Part shown: in pieces, positions 1-9,314 of the stretch
How the letters are laid out: every line of letters begins with the position of its first letter
How positions within the stretch are numbered: the first letter of the stretch is position 1
Assembly (NCBI GenBank): GCA_021201965.1
Contig: JAJQDY010000024.1
Location: forward strand, 1-43,542
Length of the DNA: 43,542 nucleotides
DNA from: Phascolarctobacterium sp.
GTDB taxonomy: Bacteria > Bacillota > Negativicutes > Acidaminococcales > Acidaminococcaceae
Reading direction: 5' to 3'
Translations under genes and position numbers: made by a program
Notes under the pieces: generated by a model
What the model was told of the DNA's origin: nothing
Databases searched by the model: none
The model's input: only the letters and a program-made list of their open reading frames with translations

Positions 1-44
1 TCTATTAAACTTTTACACGGATGTGTTCAACTTGCACTTGCAAT
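1..44. mobile_element. Terminal end of an IS30-type element (partial)
   Basis: Read on the minus strand, positions 44 to 24 begin ATTGCAAG and end AAGTTGAACA. This matches in 16 of 21 places the sequence at 43345-43365 that precedes an IS30-like transposase start at the other edge. The repeat points out of the window, so the body of the element would lie to the left. No transposase coding sequence is visible here. The call rests only on similarity between the two edges and on the transposase next to the other copy. Confidence 0.5.
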
Positions 45-77
45 TTTCGATTATATCATAATCTTATGAAAACTCCT

Positions 78-115
78 AAAAAAACCGCATCTATTGCGAT
101 GATGAATGCGGTTTT
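78..115 (-). terminator. Terminator of the arg operon
   Basis: A perfect 10-bp stem (AAAACCGCAT at 81-90 with ATGCGGTTTT at 106-115) has a 15-nt loop. On the minus strand it is followed by a run of T residues. It lies just past the argH stop codon and is a good rho-independent terminator for the operon. Confidence 0.8.
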
Positions 116-120
116 ATAAT

Positions 121-1533
121 TTAAAGTTTTTCCTGCCAGCATGCCAAAAGTTCTGCCTGCTGTGAAATTTCCGCTGCGCCTTCCGCAATCTGCTTTTCAT
201 TTTCCTCAGCTGCAGGCCCGCCGTAGGTTCTTCTTGCAGCCACGCAGTTTTCGGATTTCAGCGCTTCAAGGAGATCCTCTTCAAAGAGATCTGACATGCC
301 TTTGTATTCTTTAATGGGAATCTCAGAGAGGAATTTCCCCTGCCCTATGGCATGGGCAACGCATTTCCCCACAATCTCATGGGCCTCCCTGAACGGCACG
401 CCTTTCCGTACCAGATAATCCGCAAGGTCAGTGGCGTTGGAGAAATCCTTCACCGCGGCCTGCGCCATTTTTTCCGTGTTGACTGTCATGCTGAGCAGCA
501 TTTCCCTGTATACGGCAAGACTGAATTTTACGGTATCTATGGCATCAAAGAGACCTTCCTTGTCCTCCTGGAGATCCTTGTTATAGGCCAGCGGCAGCCC
601 CTTAAGCGTTACCAGCATTGCCTGCAGGTGGCCGTAGATACGTCCGGTCTTTCCCCTTACGAGTTCCGCGATGTCCGGGTTTTTCTTCTGTGGCATCATG
701 GAAGACCCCGTGGCAAAAGCATCATCCAGTTCAATGAAACAGAATTCACTGCTGCTCCAGAGGCAGATTTCCTCACTGAGCTTGCTCAAGTGCATCATAA
801 GGACTGAGGCAAAATACAGGAAATCGGCAATGTAGTCCCTGTCGCTCACGGCGTCCATGCTGTTGCCATAGACTTTGGCGAAGTTCAGCTTTTTTGCCAC
901 TTCAAACCGATCTATGGGGAACGTGGTCCCTGCCAGGGCACCGGCACCGAGGGGCATTATGTCCGCCCCGTCCCATACGCCGCTCAGACGGTAAAAATCA
1001 CGTTTCATCATACCGAAATAGGCCAGAAGGTAATGGGCATATGTCACCGGCTGGGCCCGCTGCAGATGGGTATACCCGGGCACCAGGGTCCTGGTATGCT
1101 TTCCTGCAACCGACAGCAGCGCTTCTTCAAAATGAATCAGGAGATCAGCGATTTCTGCCACTTCACGCTTTATATACATATGCATGTCAAGGGCCACCTG
1201 ATCATTCCTGCTCCGCGCCGTGTGAAGCCTTGCCCCGGCAGCACCGATACGCTCCGTCAGCCGTGCCTCAATGTTCATGTGGATATCTTCCAGCGATTCG
1301 TCGAAAGTGAAATTGCCATTTTCGATGTCGTCCAGAATCTTTTCCAGCCCGGAAATAATTTCTTCAGCATCTTTTTCGCTTATTATCCCGCATTTGGCGA
1401 GCATGGCAGCATGGGATATGCTGCCGCGGATATCTTCCCGATAGAGACGCTTATCGAACTCTATGGATGCGTTAAAAGCATCCACCATTTCATTTGTATT
1501 TTTACTGAACCTGCCGCCCCAAAGTTTGGTCAT
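121..1533 (-). CDS. argH: Argininosuccinate lyase
   Basis: This enzyme catalyses the last step of arginine synthesis, splitting argininosuccinate into arginine and fumarate in the cytoplasm. The 470-residue product has the usual family length. It carries the fumarase/aspartase superfamily signature GSSMMPQKKNP near residue 280, whose mobile loop holds the catalytic serine, and the TARSRNDQ substrate motif near residue 107. The gene is the last of the arg operon, starting 15 bp after argG, and is followed by a hairpin terminator. The start has a modest GGGTG-type ribosome site. Identification is secure. Confidence 0.97.
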   Translation of the reverse strand: MTKLWGGRFSKNTNEMVDAFNASIEFDKRLYREDIRGSISHAAMLAKCGIISEKDAEEIISGLEKILDDIENGNFTFDESLEDIHMNIEARLTERIGAAGARLHTARSRNDQVALDMHMYIKREVAEIADLLIHFEEALLSVAGKHTRTLVPGYTHLQRAQPVTYAHYLLAYFGMMKRDFYRLSGVWDGADIMPLGAGALAGTTFPIDRFEVAKKLNFAKVYGNSMDAVSDRDYIADFLYFASVLMMHLSKLSEEICLWSSSEFCFIELDDAFATGSSMMPQKKNPDIAELVRGKTGRIYGHLQAMLVTLKGLPLAYNKDLQEDKEGLFDAIDTVKFSLAVYREMLLSMTVNTEKMAQAAVKDFSNATDLADYLVRKGVPFREAHEIVGKCVAHAIGQGKFLSEIPIKEYKGMSDLFEEDLLEALKSENCVAARRTYGGPAAEENEKQIAEGAAEISQQAELLACWQEKL

Positions 1534-1548
1534 TATTTCACCCTTATC

Positions 1549-2769
1549 TTATTTCAGTTTACCCTTTTTCATCAGTGCACGCACTTTCAGGGGAAGGCCG
1601 AAGAGGTTAATGAACCCTGTTGCATCAGCCTGGTTGTATACGTCATCCTCGCCAAAGGTCACATATTCCTGACTGTAGAGGGAATACGGGGATTTGGCGC
1701 CGGCACTTATGATATTGCCTTTATAGAGTTTTAAGCGGACGGTACCGGTAACCGTCTTCTGTGTTTCGTCAACAAATGCGGCCAGGGCTTCGCGCAGCGG
1801 GCTGTACCACATGCCGTCATAAACCAGCTCCGCATAGCGGATGCCGACCATCTGCTTGTAACTTGCCGTTGCACGGTCAAGGCACAGGTTTTCAAGTTCG
1901 TTATGGGCATAGTAGATAATGGAACCTGCCGGATTTTCATAAACGCCGCGGCTTTTCATGCCTACCAGCCTGTTTTCAACAATATCGCAGATACCCACGC
2001 CGTTCCTTATGCCAATCTCATTTAACGTTTCAACTATTTTCTCCGGGCTCAGCTTCTTGCCGTTAACGGAAACAGGCACGCCTTCCACGAATTCCAGCTC
2101 AACCATTTCATCTTTATCGGAAGCCGTTTCCGGAGTATTAGTCACAATGAAAAGTTCATCCTTCGGTGCATTCCAGGGATCTTCCAAATCACTGCCTTCA
2201 TGGCTTAAATGCCACATGTTGCGGTCCATGGAATAATCATGGTCATGTGTTACCGGTACAGGAATATTATGTGCCGCAGCGTAATCAATCGCCTCATCGC
2301 GGGAGCGGATACTCCATTCACGCCAGGGAGCAATGATGGCCAACTGCGGAGCAAGGGCCTTCACGGTCAGCTCAAAGCGCACCTGGTCGTTGCCTTTGCC
2401 AGTTGCGCCGTGGGCCACGGCATCAGCGCCTTCCGCTTCTGCAATTTCCACGAGTTTCTTCGCAATAAGCGGGCGGGCAAAAGATGTGCCAAGCAGATAT
2501 TTCTTTTCGTAAACGGCTCCTGCCTTAACCACGGGCCATACATAATCTGCAATAAACTCTTCTTTAAGGTCAAGTATAAAACATTTGCTGGCGCCGGATT
2601 TTAAAGCCTTGTCATGAACGGGTTCAAGTTCATCGCCCTGGCCTAAATCAGCGGTAACGGCAATAACTTCACAGCCGTTATAGTTTTCCTTCAGCCAGGG
2701 AATGATAATTGATGTGTCCAGACCGCCGGAATAAGCAAGCACTACTTTTTTAATCTCCTCTTTTTTCAT
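1549..2769 (-). CDS. argG: Argininosuccinate synthase
   Basis: The enzyme joins citrulline and aspartate with ATP to give argininosuccinate. The 406-residue product has the N-terminal PP-loop ATP pyrophosphatase motif AYSGGLDTS at residues 13-21. The [12 protein letters not shown] substrate-binding stretch lies near residue 120. Length is normal. The start is preceded by a GGAGG site nine bases upstream. It sits between argF and argH in the operon; the 62-bp gap to argF is the widest within the operon and has no visible terminator. Confidence 0.97.
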   Translation of the reverse strand: MKKEEIKKVVLAYSGGLDTSIIIPWLKENYNGCEVIAVTADLGQGDELEPVHDKALKSGASKCFILDLKEEFIADYVWPVVKAGAVYEKKYLLGTSFARPLIAKKLVEIAEAEGADAVAHGATGKGNDQVRFELTVKALAPQLAIIAPWREWSIRSRDEAIDYAAAHNIPVPVTHDHDYSMDRNMWHLSHEGSDLEDPWNAPKDELFIVTNTPETASDKDEMVELEFVEGVPVSVNGKKLSPEKIVETLNEIGIRNGVGICDIVENRLVGMKSRGVYENPAGSIIYYAHNELENLCLDRATASYKQMVGIRYAELVYDGMWYSPLREALAAFVDETQKTVTGTVRLKLYKGNIISAGAKSPYSLYSQEYVTFGEDDVYNQADATGFINLFGLPLKVRALMKKGKLK

Positions 2770-2831
2770 CTTCCGATGCCTCCCAAAATTAATTTTTCAA
2801 CTTTTTTATTATACTACCATTCAGCCGTTTA

Positions 2832-3773
2832 TTACAGCACTTCATCGCTCATGAGCAGGGCCATTATTGCTTTCTGCGCATGCAGGCGATTTTCCGCTTC
2901 ATCAAAAACCACGGACTGCGGACTTTCCATAACTTCATCCGTTATTTCCTCGCCCCTGTACGCCGGCAAGCAATGCATGACAATTGCATGTGGTCTTGCG
3001 GCGGCTAAAAGTTCGCCGTTTACCTGGTACCTGCTTAAAGCCTTCAGTCTTTTTTCATGTTCCTCTTCCTGCCCCATGCTGGCCCAGGTATCCGTATATA
3101 TGACGTCTGCGCCTGCAACTGCTTTAAAAGGGTCTTCTTCCAGTTGAATCGTACAACCCGTTTCTGCCGCATCTTTCTGCGCCAGATCAATGATTTCCGC
3201 ATTGGGCAAATATCCCTTCGGACTCGCACATACCATGTTCATGCCAGATTTAGCGCAGCCAAACATTAAAGAGTGGGCCATATTATTCCCGTCCCCTATA
3301 TAGGCAAGCTTGCGTCCCTTTAAAACTTCCAACTTCTCCTTAATGGTAAAGATGTCCGCCAGGGCCTGGCATGGATGCAGCAGGTCGGTCAGCCCGTTTA
3401 TGACGGGCACGTCGGCATATTTTGCCAGCTCAATAACGGATTCATGGGAAAATGTACGGATCATAATTCCGTCTACATAGCGGGATAATACCCGCGCAGT
3501 ATCACGTACGGGCTCACCGCGCCCAATCTGCGATGATTCATCGCTCAAATAGATGGGATGGCCTCCCAGCTGCCAGAACCCGACTTCAAATGAAGTCCTT
3601 GTCCTGGTGGAAGCCTTGGAAAAAATCATTGCCAGCATCTTACCATTCAGGTACTGATGAGGTTCCCCGCTCTTCTGTTTCCTTTTCAGTTTTCTTGTTA
3701 CGTCAAGAATCGTAGCAACTTCACCGACCGTCAGGTCGTGAATAGATATCAGATCTTTTTTGCTAAGTCCCAT
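2832..3773 (-). CDS. argF: Ornithine carbamoyltransferase
   Basis: This enzyme makes citrulline from ornithine and carbamoyl phosphate. The 313-residue product shows the carbamoyl-phosphate motif STRTRTS near residue 54 and HPCQALAD near residue 133. The ornithine-binding HCLP motif lies near residue 268, in MHCLPAYRGEE. Length fits anabolic OTCases. A GAGGGTG ribosome site lies just before the ATG. It follows argD by 13 bp in the operon. A catabolic role is unlikely because no arcA or arcC lies nearby. Confidence 0.96.
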   Translation of the reverse strand: MGLSKKDLISIHDLTVGEVATILDVTRKLKRKQKSGEPHQYLNGKMLAMIFSKASTRTRTSFEVGFWQLGGHPIYLSDESSQIGRGEPVRDTARVLSRYVDGIMIRTFSHESVIELAKYADVPVINGLTDLLHPCQALADIFTIKEKLEVLKGRKLAYIGDGNNMAHSLMFGCAKSGMNMVCASPKGYLPNAEIIDLAQKDAAETGCTIQLEEDPFKAVAGADVIYTDTWASMGQEEEHEKRLKALSRYQVNGELLAAARPHAIVMHCLPAYRGEEITDEVMESPQSVVFDEAENRLHAQKAIMALLMSDEVL

Positions 3774-3786
3774 TTTTCACCCTCGC

Positions 3787-4974
3787 TTAAAATGCAGCCA
3801 GTGCTTTATCCATAACTGCCAGTGCCGTATCAATGTCTTCTTCCGATACGATGAGCGGCGGTACCAGCCGGATGACGTTGCCGGCGGTGCAGTTAATCAG
3901 CAGATATTCTTTCATGCACGCTTCCACAAGGGATCTTCCTTCTTTTACAAGTTCCATCCCGAGGAGCAGTCCTTTGCCGCGTACTTCCTTTATTTTATCA
4001 GGATATTTTTCCTGCAGTTTCTTTAAGCCTGCCATCATATATGCACCACGGTCGGCTGCCTTGTCCACCAGGTTTTCCGCGCGGATGGCGGTCAGCGTGG
4101 CATATATCGCGGCACAGGCCAGGGGATTGCCACCAAAGGTGCCGCCGTGATCACCGTGTTTAAATACATGGGCCAGTTTTTCGTCAATGGCAAATCCTCC
4201 GGTTGGGAATCCTGCCCCAATGCCCTTGGCAAATGTCAGGATATCAGGTTTAACGCCGCTGTACATATAGGCAAACCATTTGCCGGTCCTGCCGACGCCG
4301 GACTGGACTTCATCAAAAATCAGCAGCGCGTCGTACTTGTCGCAGAGGGCACGTACCTGACGCAAATATTCGTCGGAAGGCACATGCACCCCGCCTTCGC
4401 CCTGTATGGGTTCCAGCATTACGGCACACACGTCATCTCCCATTTTTGCTTCCAGTTCTTTAATATCACCGAATGTAACATACTCCAGTCCTTCAGGAAG
4501 AGGTTCCATGTCCTCATGATAATTGGGCTGCCCAGTTGCGGTCAGCGTCATCAGCGTCCGTCCGTGGAATGACTGCATGGCCGTTATAATGCGGTATTTC
4601 CCCGGTGCCTTTTTACCATATTTTCTTGCAAGTTTAAGGGCTCCTTCATTGACTTCAGCACCACAGTTAGCCAGGAATATACGGTCAAATCCCGTGACTT
4701 CAGAAATAACCTTTACCGCTTTTGCCTGAATCGCCGTGTAATAAAGGTTGGAGCAATGCATAATTTTTGCCGCCTGCCCTAAAATGGCCCCTGTCACGGC
4801 GGGGTGCGCATAACCTAAGCAGTTTACGGCAATGCCGGCAAAGAAATCCAGGTATTCATTTCCTTCCGCATCATAAAGCCTGCATCCCTTGCCATGATCC
4901 AAAACCAGCTGGTAACGTCCAAACACCGGCAGATAATATTTTTCGGTCTCAGATATTACAGTCTTGTAATCCAC
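3787..4974 (-). CDS. argD: Acetylornithine aminotransferase
   Basis: This PLP enzyme converts N-acetylglutamate semialdehyde to N-acetylornithine. The 395-residue product is a class III aminotransferase, with LIFDEVQSGVGRTG near residue 220 and the PLP-binding lysine in TFAKGIGAG near residue 248. The start appears to be GTG, with a GGGGA site seven bases upstream; the nearby ATG is out of frame. It lies between argB and argF. Family members may also act on succinyl-diaminopimelate, but operon context points to arginine. Confidence 0.95.
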   Translation of the reverse strand: MDYKTVISETEKYYLPVFGRYQLVLDHGKGCRLYDAEGNEYLDFFAGIAVNCLGYAHPAVTGAILGQAAKIMHCSNLYYTAIQAKAVKVISEVTGFDRIFLANCGAEVNEGALKLARKYGKKAPGKYRIITAMQSFHGRTLMTLTATGQPNYHEDMEPLPEGLEYVTFGDIKELEAKMGDDVCAVMLEPIQGEGGVHVPSDEYLRQVRALCDKYDALLIFDEVQSGVGRTGKWFAYMYSGVKPDILTFAKGIGAGFPTGGFAIDEKLAHVFKHGDHGGTFGGNPLACAAIYATLTAIRAENLVDKAADRGAYMMAGLKKLQEKYPDKIKEVRGKGLLLGMELVKEGRSLVEACMKEYLLINCTAGNVIRLVPPLIVSEEDIDTALAVMDKALAAF

Positions 4975-5002
4975 TGTACCATCCCCTTTTCCTTTTTATT
5001 CT

Positions 5003-5893
5003 TTATATCTCTTTTACAACTTCCGTGCCAACACCCTCATCACTGAAAATTTCCAAGAGGATGGTGTGTTCGCTGCGCCCATCTATGATATGGGTCTTTT
5101 TTGCACCGCCGGATAACGCAGTGATACATGCGCATACTTTAGGAATCATGCCGCCGTCAATCTTGCCGCAGATAATAAGTTCCTGTGCCTTTTCAAATGT
5201 CAGTGTGGAAATGAAACTGTGCTCATCACGATAATCGGAGTAAATTCCTTTTACATCGGTCAAAACCAGCAGTTTTTCCGCTTTCAATGCGCCGGCCACA
5301 TCACCTGCAACACTATCCGCATTGATATTATAAGTTTCACCGGATGAACCGACACCTGTTGGCGCAATGACAGGAATATACCCATTATCCAAGAGTACAT
5401 TCACCAGCTCCGTATTTATTTTTTCCACATTGCCGACAAATCCGATGTCCACCAGATTCACTTCACCGTTTTCATAAACGTCGGCCAGATGTTTTTTTGC
5501 AATTATGAGATTGGCATCCTTACCATTCAACCCCACTGCGCGGCCGCCCAAGTGATTAAGGCGTGCTACAAGGTCTGTATTTGTCTTGCCCACCAGAGCC
5601 ATCTCGGCAATACCTACGGATTCAGCATCCGTGATGCGAAGTCCGCTTACGAACTGGGTCTTTTTGCCGAATTTCGTCATCAGCGAGGTGATTTCCGGTC
5701 CGCCTCCATGAACGACAACAGGCCTCATGCCTGCGCACTGCAGAAACACGATATCCTGCAGGACTTTATTTTTTATGTCATCGTTTAACATAGCGTTGCC
5801 GCCATATTTCACAACGATGGTTTTATCCTTGAACTTGCTCAGATACGGCAGTGCCTCCATCAAAGTTTTTAATTGAGAGTCATTCATTAACAT
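5003..5893 (-). CDS. argB: Acetylglutamate kinase
   Basis: The enzyme phosphorylates N-acetylglutamate, the second step of the pathway and often the target of arginine feedback. The 296-residue product belongs to the amino acid kinase family, with KYGGNAM at residues 29-35 and the VHGGGPEI phosphate loop near residue 60. The C-terminal half has the LTDVKGIY nucleotide region. The first ATG is preceded by GAGGAGG at a seven-base spacing, which supports this start over the second ATG. Whether it is arginine-sensitive cannot be told from the sequence. Confidence 0.96.
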   Translation of the reverse strand: MLMNDSQLKTLMEALPYLSKFKDKTIVVKYGGNAMLNDDIKNKVLQDIVFLQCAGMRPVVVHGGGPEITSLMTKFGKKTQFVSGLRITDAESVGIAEMALVGKTNTDLVARLNHLGGRAVGLNGKDANLIIAKKHLADVYENGEVNLVDIGFVGNVEKINTELVNVLLDNGYIPVIAPTGVGSSGETYNINADSVAGDVAGALKAEKLLVLTDVKGIYSDYRDEHSFISTLTFEKAQELIICGKIDGGMIPKVCACITALSGGAKKTHIIDGRSEHTILLEIFSDEGVGTEVVKEI

Positions 5894-5948
5894 AACCTGT
5901 CCTCCTCATAAAATTATTCAGAATAATTTATTATTATGCATAAACAAT

Positions 5949-7154
5949 TTATGTGCGATATTCGCCGTTAATCTTCACGTATTCGTAACTGAAGTCGCAT
6001 GTCCATACGGTTGCTTTTTCACTGCCTACCCCAAGATCGACGCTCATGGAAATATCATGTTCTGCCATTATCCACTTGAGTTCCGACCTCGGTACATTGC
6101 AGTTCAGGCCGTTTTCCACGAGCATTACGCCGCCAATGGAAAGCGCTGCCTTATCAGCATCCATCTCAGCCCCGCTGTACCCTGCTGCGCAGAGGATGCG
6201 CCCCCAGTTCGGGTCCTCTCCGAAGAATGCAGTCTTTACAAGAGGGGACTTGGCAATTGCCATTGCGGCCGTTTTGGCATCCGCAGCACTTGCCGCTCCG
6301 GTGACGTTTACTTCCAGGAATTTAGTTGCGCCTTCACCATCCCTGGCAATCATTTTTGCAAGATCCATGGCACAGGCTGTAAGAAGTTCCAGGAATGCCA
6401 CATAATCCGGATGTGTTTCCGATGTAATGCAGGCATTTTCCGCCAGTCCGTTTGCAAGTACAATCATACTGTCATTAGTACTGGTATCGCCGTCTATAAC
6501 AACCATATTGAATGATTTATCTGCAGCTTCCTTCACCGCCTGCTGCAGCACTCCCGGGGCTACTAACGCATCCGTAGTTATAAATGTAAGCATGGTGGCC
6601 ATATTAGGATGAATCATCCCGGCCCCTTTGGCAATGCCCGCTATCTTAACGGTCCTGCCTCCAATTTCCCCTTCGTATACTCCATGTTTAATGAAGGTAT
6701 CCGTAGTCTGAATGGCCATGGCACAAGTCTCGCCGCCGTTATCATCTAAGGCTTCCACTGCGGCATTAATGCCTTCAAGGAGTTTGCCCATAGGCAGAAA
6801 CTGCCCAATTACACCCGTGGAACAGACAAAAACCTCATCACTGTCAATGGTTAAAAGTTCCGCCACATGGCGCTGCATGCTTTCCGCATCTAGAAGCCCC
6901 TGTTCTCCAGTACAGGCATTGGCACAGCCACTGTTCACCACAATGGCCCTGGCATGTCCGTTCTGATTAACCTTTCTGCTTACCAGAACCGGAGCCGCAC
7001 AAATTTTATTCTGGGTGAAAACCGCACCGCAGCTTGCTGGAACAGTACTGTAGATTACAGCAACGTCGTAACTGCCGCTTATCTTAATACCTGCTTTTAC
7101 CCCCGCCGCAATAAATCCGAGCGGTGCCGTTACCCATCCGTCGAGCCGCTTCAT
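5949..7154 (-). CDS. argJ: Bifunctional ornithine acetyltransferase / N-acetylglutamate synthase
   Basis: ArgJ moves the acetyl group from acetylornithine to glutamate, which recycles acetyl groups. Bifunctional forms also make N-acetylglutamate from acetyl-CoA. The protein has the self-cleavage region KGAGMIHPNMATML near residue 180, whose threonine becomes the N-terminal nucleophile of the beta chain. A start at 7160 is possible, but the GAGGA ribosome site touches that ATG. The ATG at 7154 (MKRLDGW) has a six-base spacing and is preferred. No argA, argE or argO is seen, which fits the cyclic route. Confidence 0.95.
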   Translation of the reverse strand: MKRLDGWVTAPLGFIAAGVKAGIKISGSYDVAVIYSTVPASCGAVFTQNKICAAPVLVSRKVNQNGHARAIVVNSGCANACTGEQGLLDAESMQRHVAELLTIDSDEVFVCSTGVIGQFLPMGKLLEGINAAVEALDDNGGETCAMAIQTTDTFIKHGVYEGEIGGRTVKIAGIAKGAGMIHPNMATMLTFITTDALVAPGVLQQAVKEAADKSFNMVVIDGDTSTNDSMIVLANGLAENACITSETHPDYVAFLELLTACAMDLAKMIARDGEGATKFLEVNVTGAASAADAKTAAMAIAKSPLVKTAFFGEDPNWGRILCAAGYSGAEMDADKAALSIGGVMLVENGLNCNVPRSELKWIMAEHDISMSVDLGVGSEKATVWTCDFSYEYVKINGEYRT

Positions 7155-7179
7155 AAGCATTCCTCACTTTCGCTAATTA

Positions 7180-8214
7180 TCATGGATATATAGGCAACTG
7201 CCGCAGCCCTGCAGTCTCCTCCATGCCGAACATTACATTCATGTTTTGGATGGCCTGTCCCGCCGCACCTTTTACAAGGTTATCCAAACAGCTCATGACA
7301 ATAATGCGTCCTGTGCGTTTGTCAGTCTGCCAGCCTATATCCACGTAATTGGAAGTGCGCACGTTTTTTATTTCGGGACATGCTCCCTTGCCAAGCAACC
7401 GGATGAAGAACTCATCGGCATACATGTTTCCAAAGGCATTTTCAATCTGAGTGTCCGTAACGCCATCTTTCAGTTTTGCATAGCAGGTAGCAAGAATTCC
7501 CCTGTCTGCAGGCAGGAGATGCGGCGTAAACTGGATTACGACACCCTTACCCGCCATCTGGCTGTAAATCTGCTCAATCTCAGGAGTATGACGGTGATTG
7601 GAAATACCGTATGCATGAAAGTTCTCATTGACGCTGCAGTAAAGACTGCCAAGCTTCAGGCCCCTTCCAGCTCCCGTGGTACCTGATTTTGCATCCACCA
7701 CGATACCATCCGTCTTGATCAACCCATATTTCAAAAGAGATGAAAGTGCCAGAATACTGCAGGTGGTATAACATCCCGGATTTGCCACAAGATCGGCTTT
7801 TTTTACCTCGCTGCGGAACAATTCCGTAAGGCCGTAAACCGCATCGGCATCAGGATCTTCATGCTTAACGCCGTACCATTTTTCAAAAACACGGTAGTCC
7901 TTGAATCTATAGTCACCGCCAAGGTCAATAATTTTCGTCTTGCTGCCCCGCAGTTTCTTTCCTATTTTCATGGCATGTCCATGAGGCAAGGCAATAAAAA
8001 TGACATCGCTTGATGCCGCAATGGTATCAATATCCTGCATGGAAATAAGTTTTTTTTCAATTCTCTTGGCCAAATGGGGATACATGCTTGCAATATTCTC
8101 GCCAGTGCTGCTTTCTGATGTTATAAATGAAAGTTCCGCTTCCGGATGTTCCTCCAGAAGCCTGAGCAGCTCTGCTCCGGCGAAGCCGGTTGCACCAATG
8201 ACACTTGCTTTCAT
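7180..8214 (-). CDS. argC: N-acetyl-gamma-glutamyl-phosphate reductase
   Basis: This NADPH-dependent enzyme reduces N-acetylglutamyl phosphate to the semialdehyde. The 344-residue product starts with the Rossmann motif GATGFAGAELLRLL. The catalytic cysteine lies in the NPGCYTT motif near residue 148. It is the first gene of the arg operon and has an AAAGGAGG ribosome site. The upstream AT-rich region carries a promoter-like site and a small palindrome (separate entry). It is the only arg gene here that ends in TGA. Confidence 0.96.
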   Translation of the reverse strand: MKASVIGATGFAGAELLRLLEEHPEAELSFITSESSTGENIASMYPHLAKRIEKKLISMQDIDTIAASSDVIFIALPHGHAMKIGKKLRGSKTKIIDLGGDYRFKDYRVFEKWYGVKHEDPDADAVYGLTELFRSEVKKADLVANPGCYTTCSILALSSLLKYGLIKTDGIVVDAKSGTTGAGRGLKLGSLYCSVNENFHAYGISNHRHTPEIEQIYSQMAGKGVVIQFTPHLLPADRGILATCYAKLKDGVTDTQIENAFGNMYADEFFIRLLGKGACPEIKNVRTSNYVDIGWQTDKRTGRIIVMSCLDNLVKGAAGQAIQNMNVMFGMEETAGLRQLPIYP

Positions 8215-8228
8215 AGCCGGGCCTCCTT

Positions 8229-8268
8229 TATAATTTGTGATTATACAGTTTCTATGTATAATTCTAAA
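8229..8268 (-). promoter_or_regulatory. Probable arg operon promoter with overlapping palindrome
   Basis: On the minus strand, TTTAGA (8268-8263) and TATAAT (8245-8240) are separated by 17 bp just upstream of argC. The -10 box is half of a perfect palindrome, TATAAT-CACAA-ATTATA, at 8229-8245. An operator over the -10 box is the usual way ArgR acts, but this sequence is only loosely like known ARG boxes. No argR gene is in the window. Confidence 0.4.
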
Positions 8269-8389
8269 ACAGTTTTTGTTATTTTTTTCTTAGCCGCAGT
8301 TTTCCATGGGTTTCGCTGTCTCAAGGACACACTTACCCATTTTGTATATTATATTTTACTACTTTACTCTTGTTTTTCATAGTATTTTT

Positions 8390-8418
8390 TTGCCAGTAAC
8401 CTTCTTTCCTGTTACAAT
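8390..8418 (+). promoter_or_regulatory. Promoter for the GT51 glycosyltransferase gene
   Basis: TTGCCA at 8390-8395 and TACAAT at 8413-8418 are 17 bp apart. The -10 box lies 32 bp before the start codon. The rest of the 8215-8450 gap is AT-rich. It holds the oppositely directed arg promoter, and no gene could be recognised. Confidence 0.6.
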
Positions 8419-8450
8419 AATATTAACCAGAAAGTACGAGGTTTTTGATA

Positions 8451-9314
8451 ATGTTTAAAATTCTTCTAATGGCGGCACTTATTTTTGCCGGAATGGCGGC
8501 ATATGACAGCGTCAAGCCAGAACAGCCGGCAAAACCTCCGACAGCGCAGGAACAGTCAGAACAGACCAAGATGGATAAAACGGAAAGAAAAGTTATGATG
8601 AACATTTTTCTTTCCTTCCTTCCCGACAGCAGTGAATGGCCCGAACATTTCCAGAAAGCTTTTGAAGCTTTTAACATGGAAGATGTCATTGATCCTATCC
8701 GCGATGGCCAGGATTATGTCAAACTGGAAAATATCCACATCGATATGCAACACGCAATCATAGCCATTGAAGATCACGATTTCTACCAGCACGGTCCCAT
8801 AGCAATTAATAGTATTGTGCGTGCCATTATGGTGAATATTTCTGAGGGCAATGTCGTGCAAGGAGGCAGCACTATAACCCAGCAGCTTGTAAAAAATATT
8901 TTTCTGAGCAACGAACAGAGCCTTGGACGCAAATTAGAAGAAGCCTGTTTTTCCCTGATAATTGAGCATTACTACAGCAAGGATGATATATTGGAGCTCT
9001 ACCTGAACACCACTTATTTTGGCGCCGGTGCCAAGGGAATTACCAAGGCTGCCGAAATATATTTTGATAAAACGCCACAGACACTCACTTTGCCTGAGGC
9101 TGCAGTGCTTGCGGCAATGCCCTATGCGCCTTCCGCTTTGAATCCCTTTGAAAATCCTGGAGGCTGCAAGAAACGCCAAATTCTAGTACTTTCCGCCATG
9201 CAAAAATATGGCTTCCTCAGCCAGAAACAGGCTGAAGAAGCCAAAGTGGAAAACGTGAAACTGGCAGACGGAACAGAACTGTCACCTATGCTGCCTGTCT
9301 CTGTTGCTCTATAG
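8451..9314 (+). CDS. Monofunctional peptidoglycan glycosyltransferase (GT51)
   Basis: This enzyme polymerises lipid II into glycan strands at the outer face of the inner membrane. A signal anchor is visible at residues 1-19 (FKILLMAALIFAGMA). GT51 motifs follow in order: EDHDFYQHG with the catalytic glutamate near residue 108, then GGSTITQQLVKNIFL, RKLEEA, ELYLNTTYFG and LPEAAVLAAMP. No transpeptidase domain follows, so this is an MtgA/PbpG-like stand-alone enzyme, with a somewhat long linker after the anchor. A TTG codon at 8445 is an alternative start, but the ATG at 8451 is better spaced from GAGG. It ends in TAG, and its last 29 bp overlap the converging MBL gene. Confidence 0.9.
   Translation: MFKILLMAALIFAGMAAYDSVKPEQPAKPPTAQEQSEQTKMDKTERKVMMNIFLSFLPDSSEWPEHFQKAFEAFNMEDVIDPIRDGQDYVKLENIHIDMQHAIIAIEDHDFYQHGPIAINSIVRAIMVNISEGNVVQGGSTITQQLVKNIFLSNEQSLGRKLEEACFSLIIEHYYSKDDILELYLNTTYFGAGAKGITKAAEIYFDKTPQTLTLPEAAVLAAMPYAPSALNPFENPGGCKKRQILVLSAMQKYGFLSQKQAEEAKVENVKLADGTELSPMLPVSVAL

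Noticed and set aside
894-1734. Long plus-strand open frames opposite argH and argG
   Set aside because: They lie wholly opposite well-identified arg genes, have no ribosome sites and resemble no family; they are shadows of the coding strand.
8280-8345. Possible riboswitch or leader RNA upstream of argC
   Set aside because: A weak TGGGT/ACCCA pairing is present, but no known aptamer sequence or terminator fits, and the segment lies upstream of the predicted promoter.
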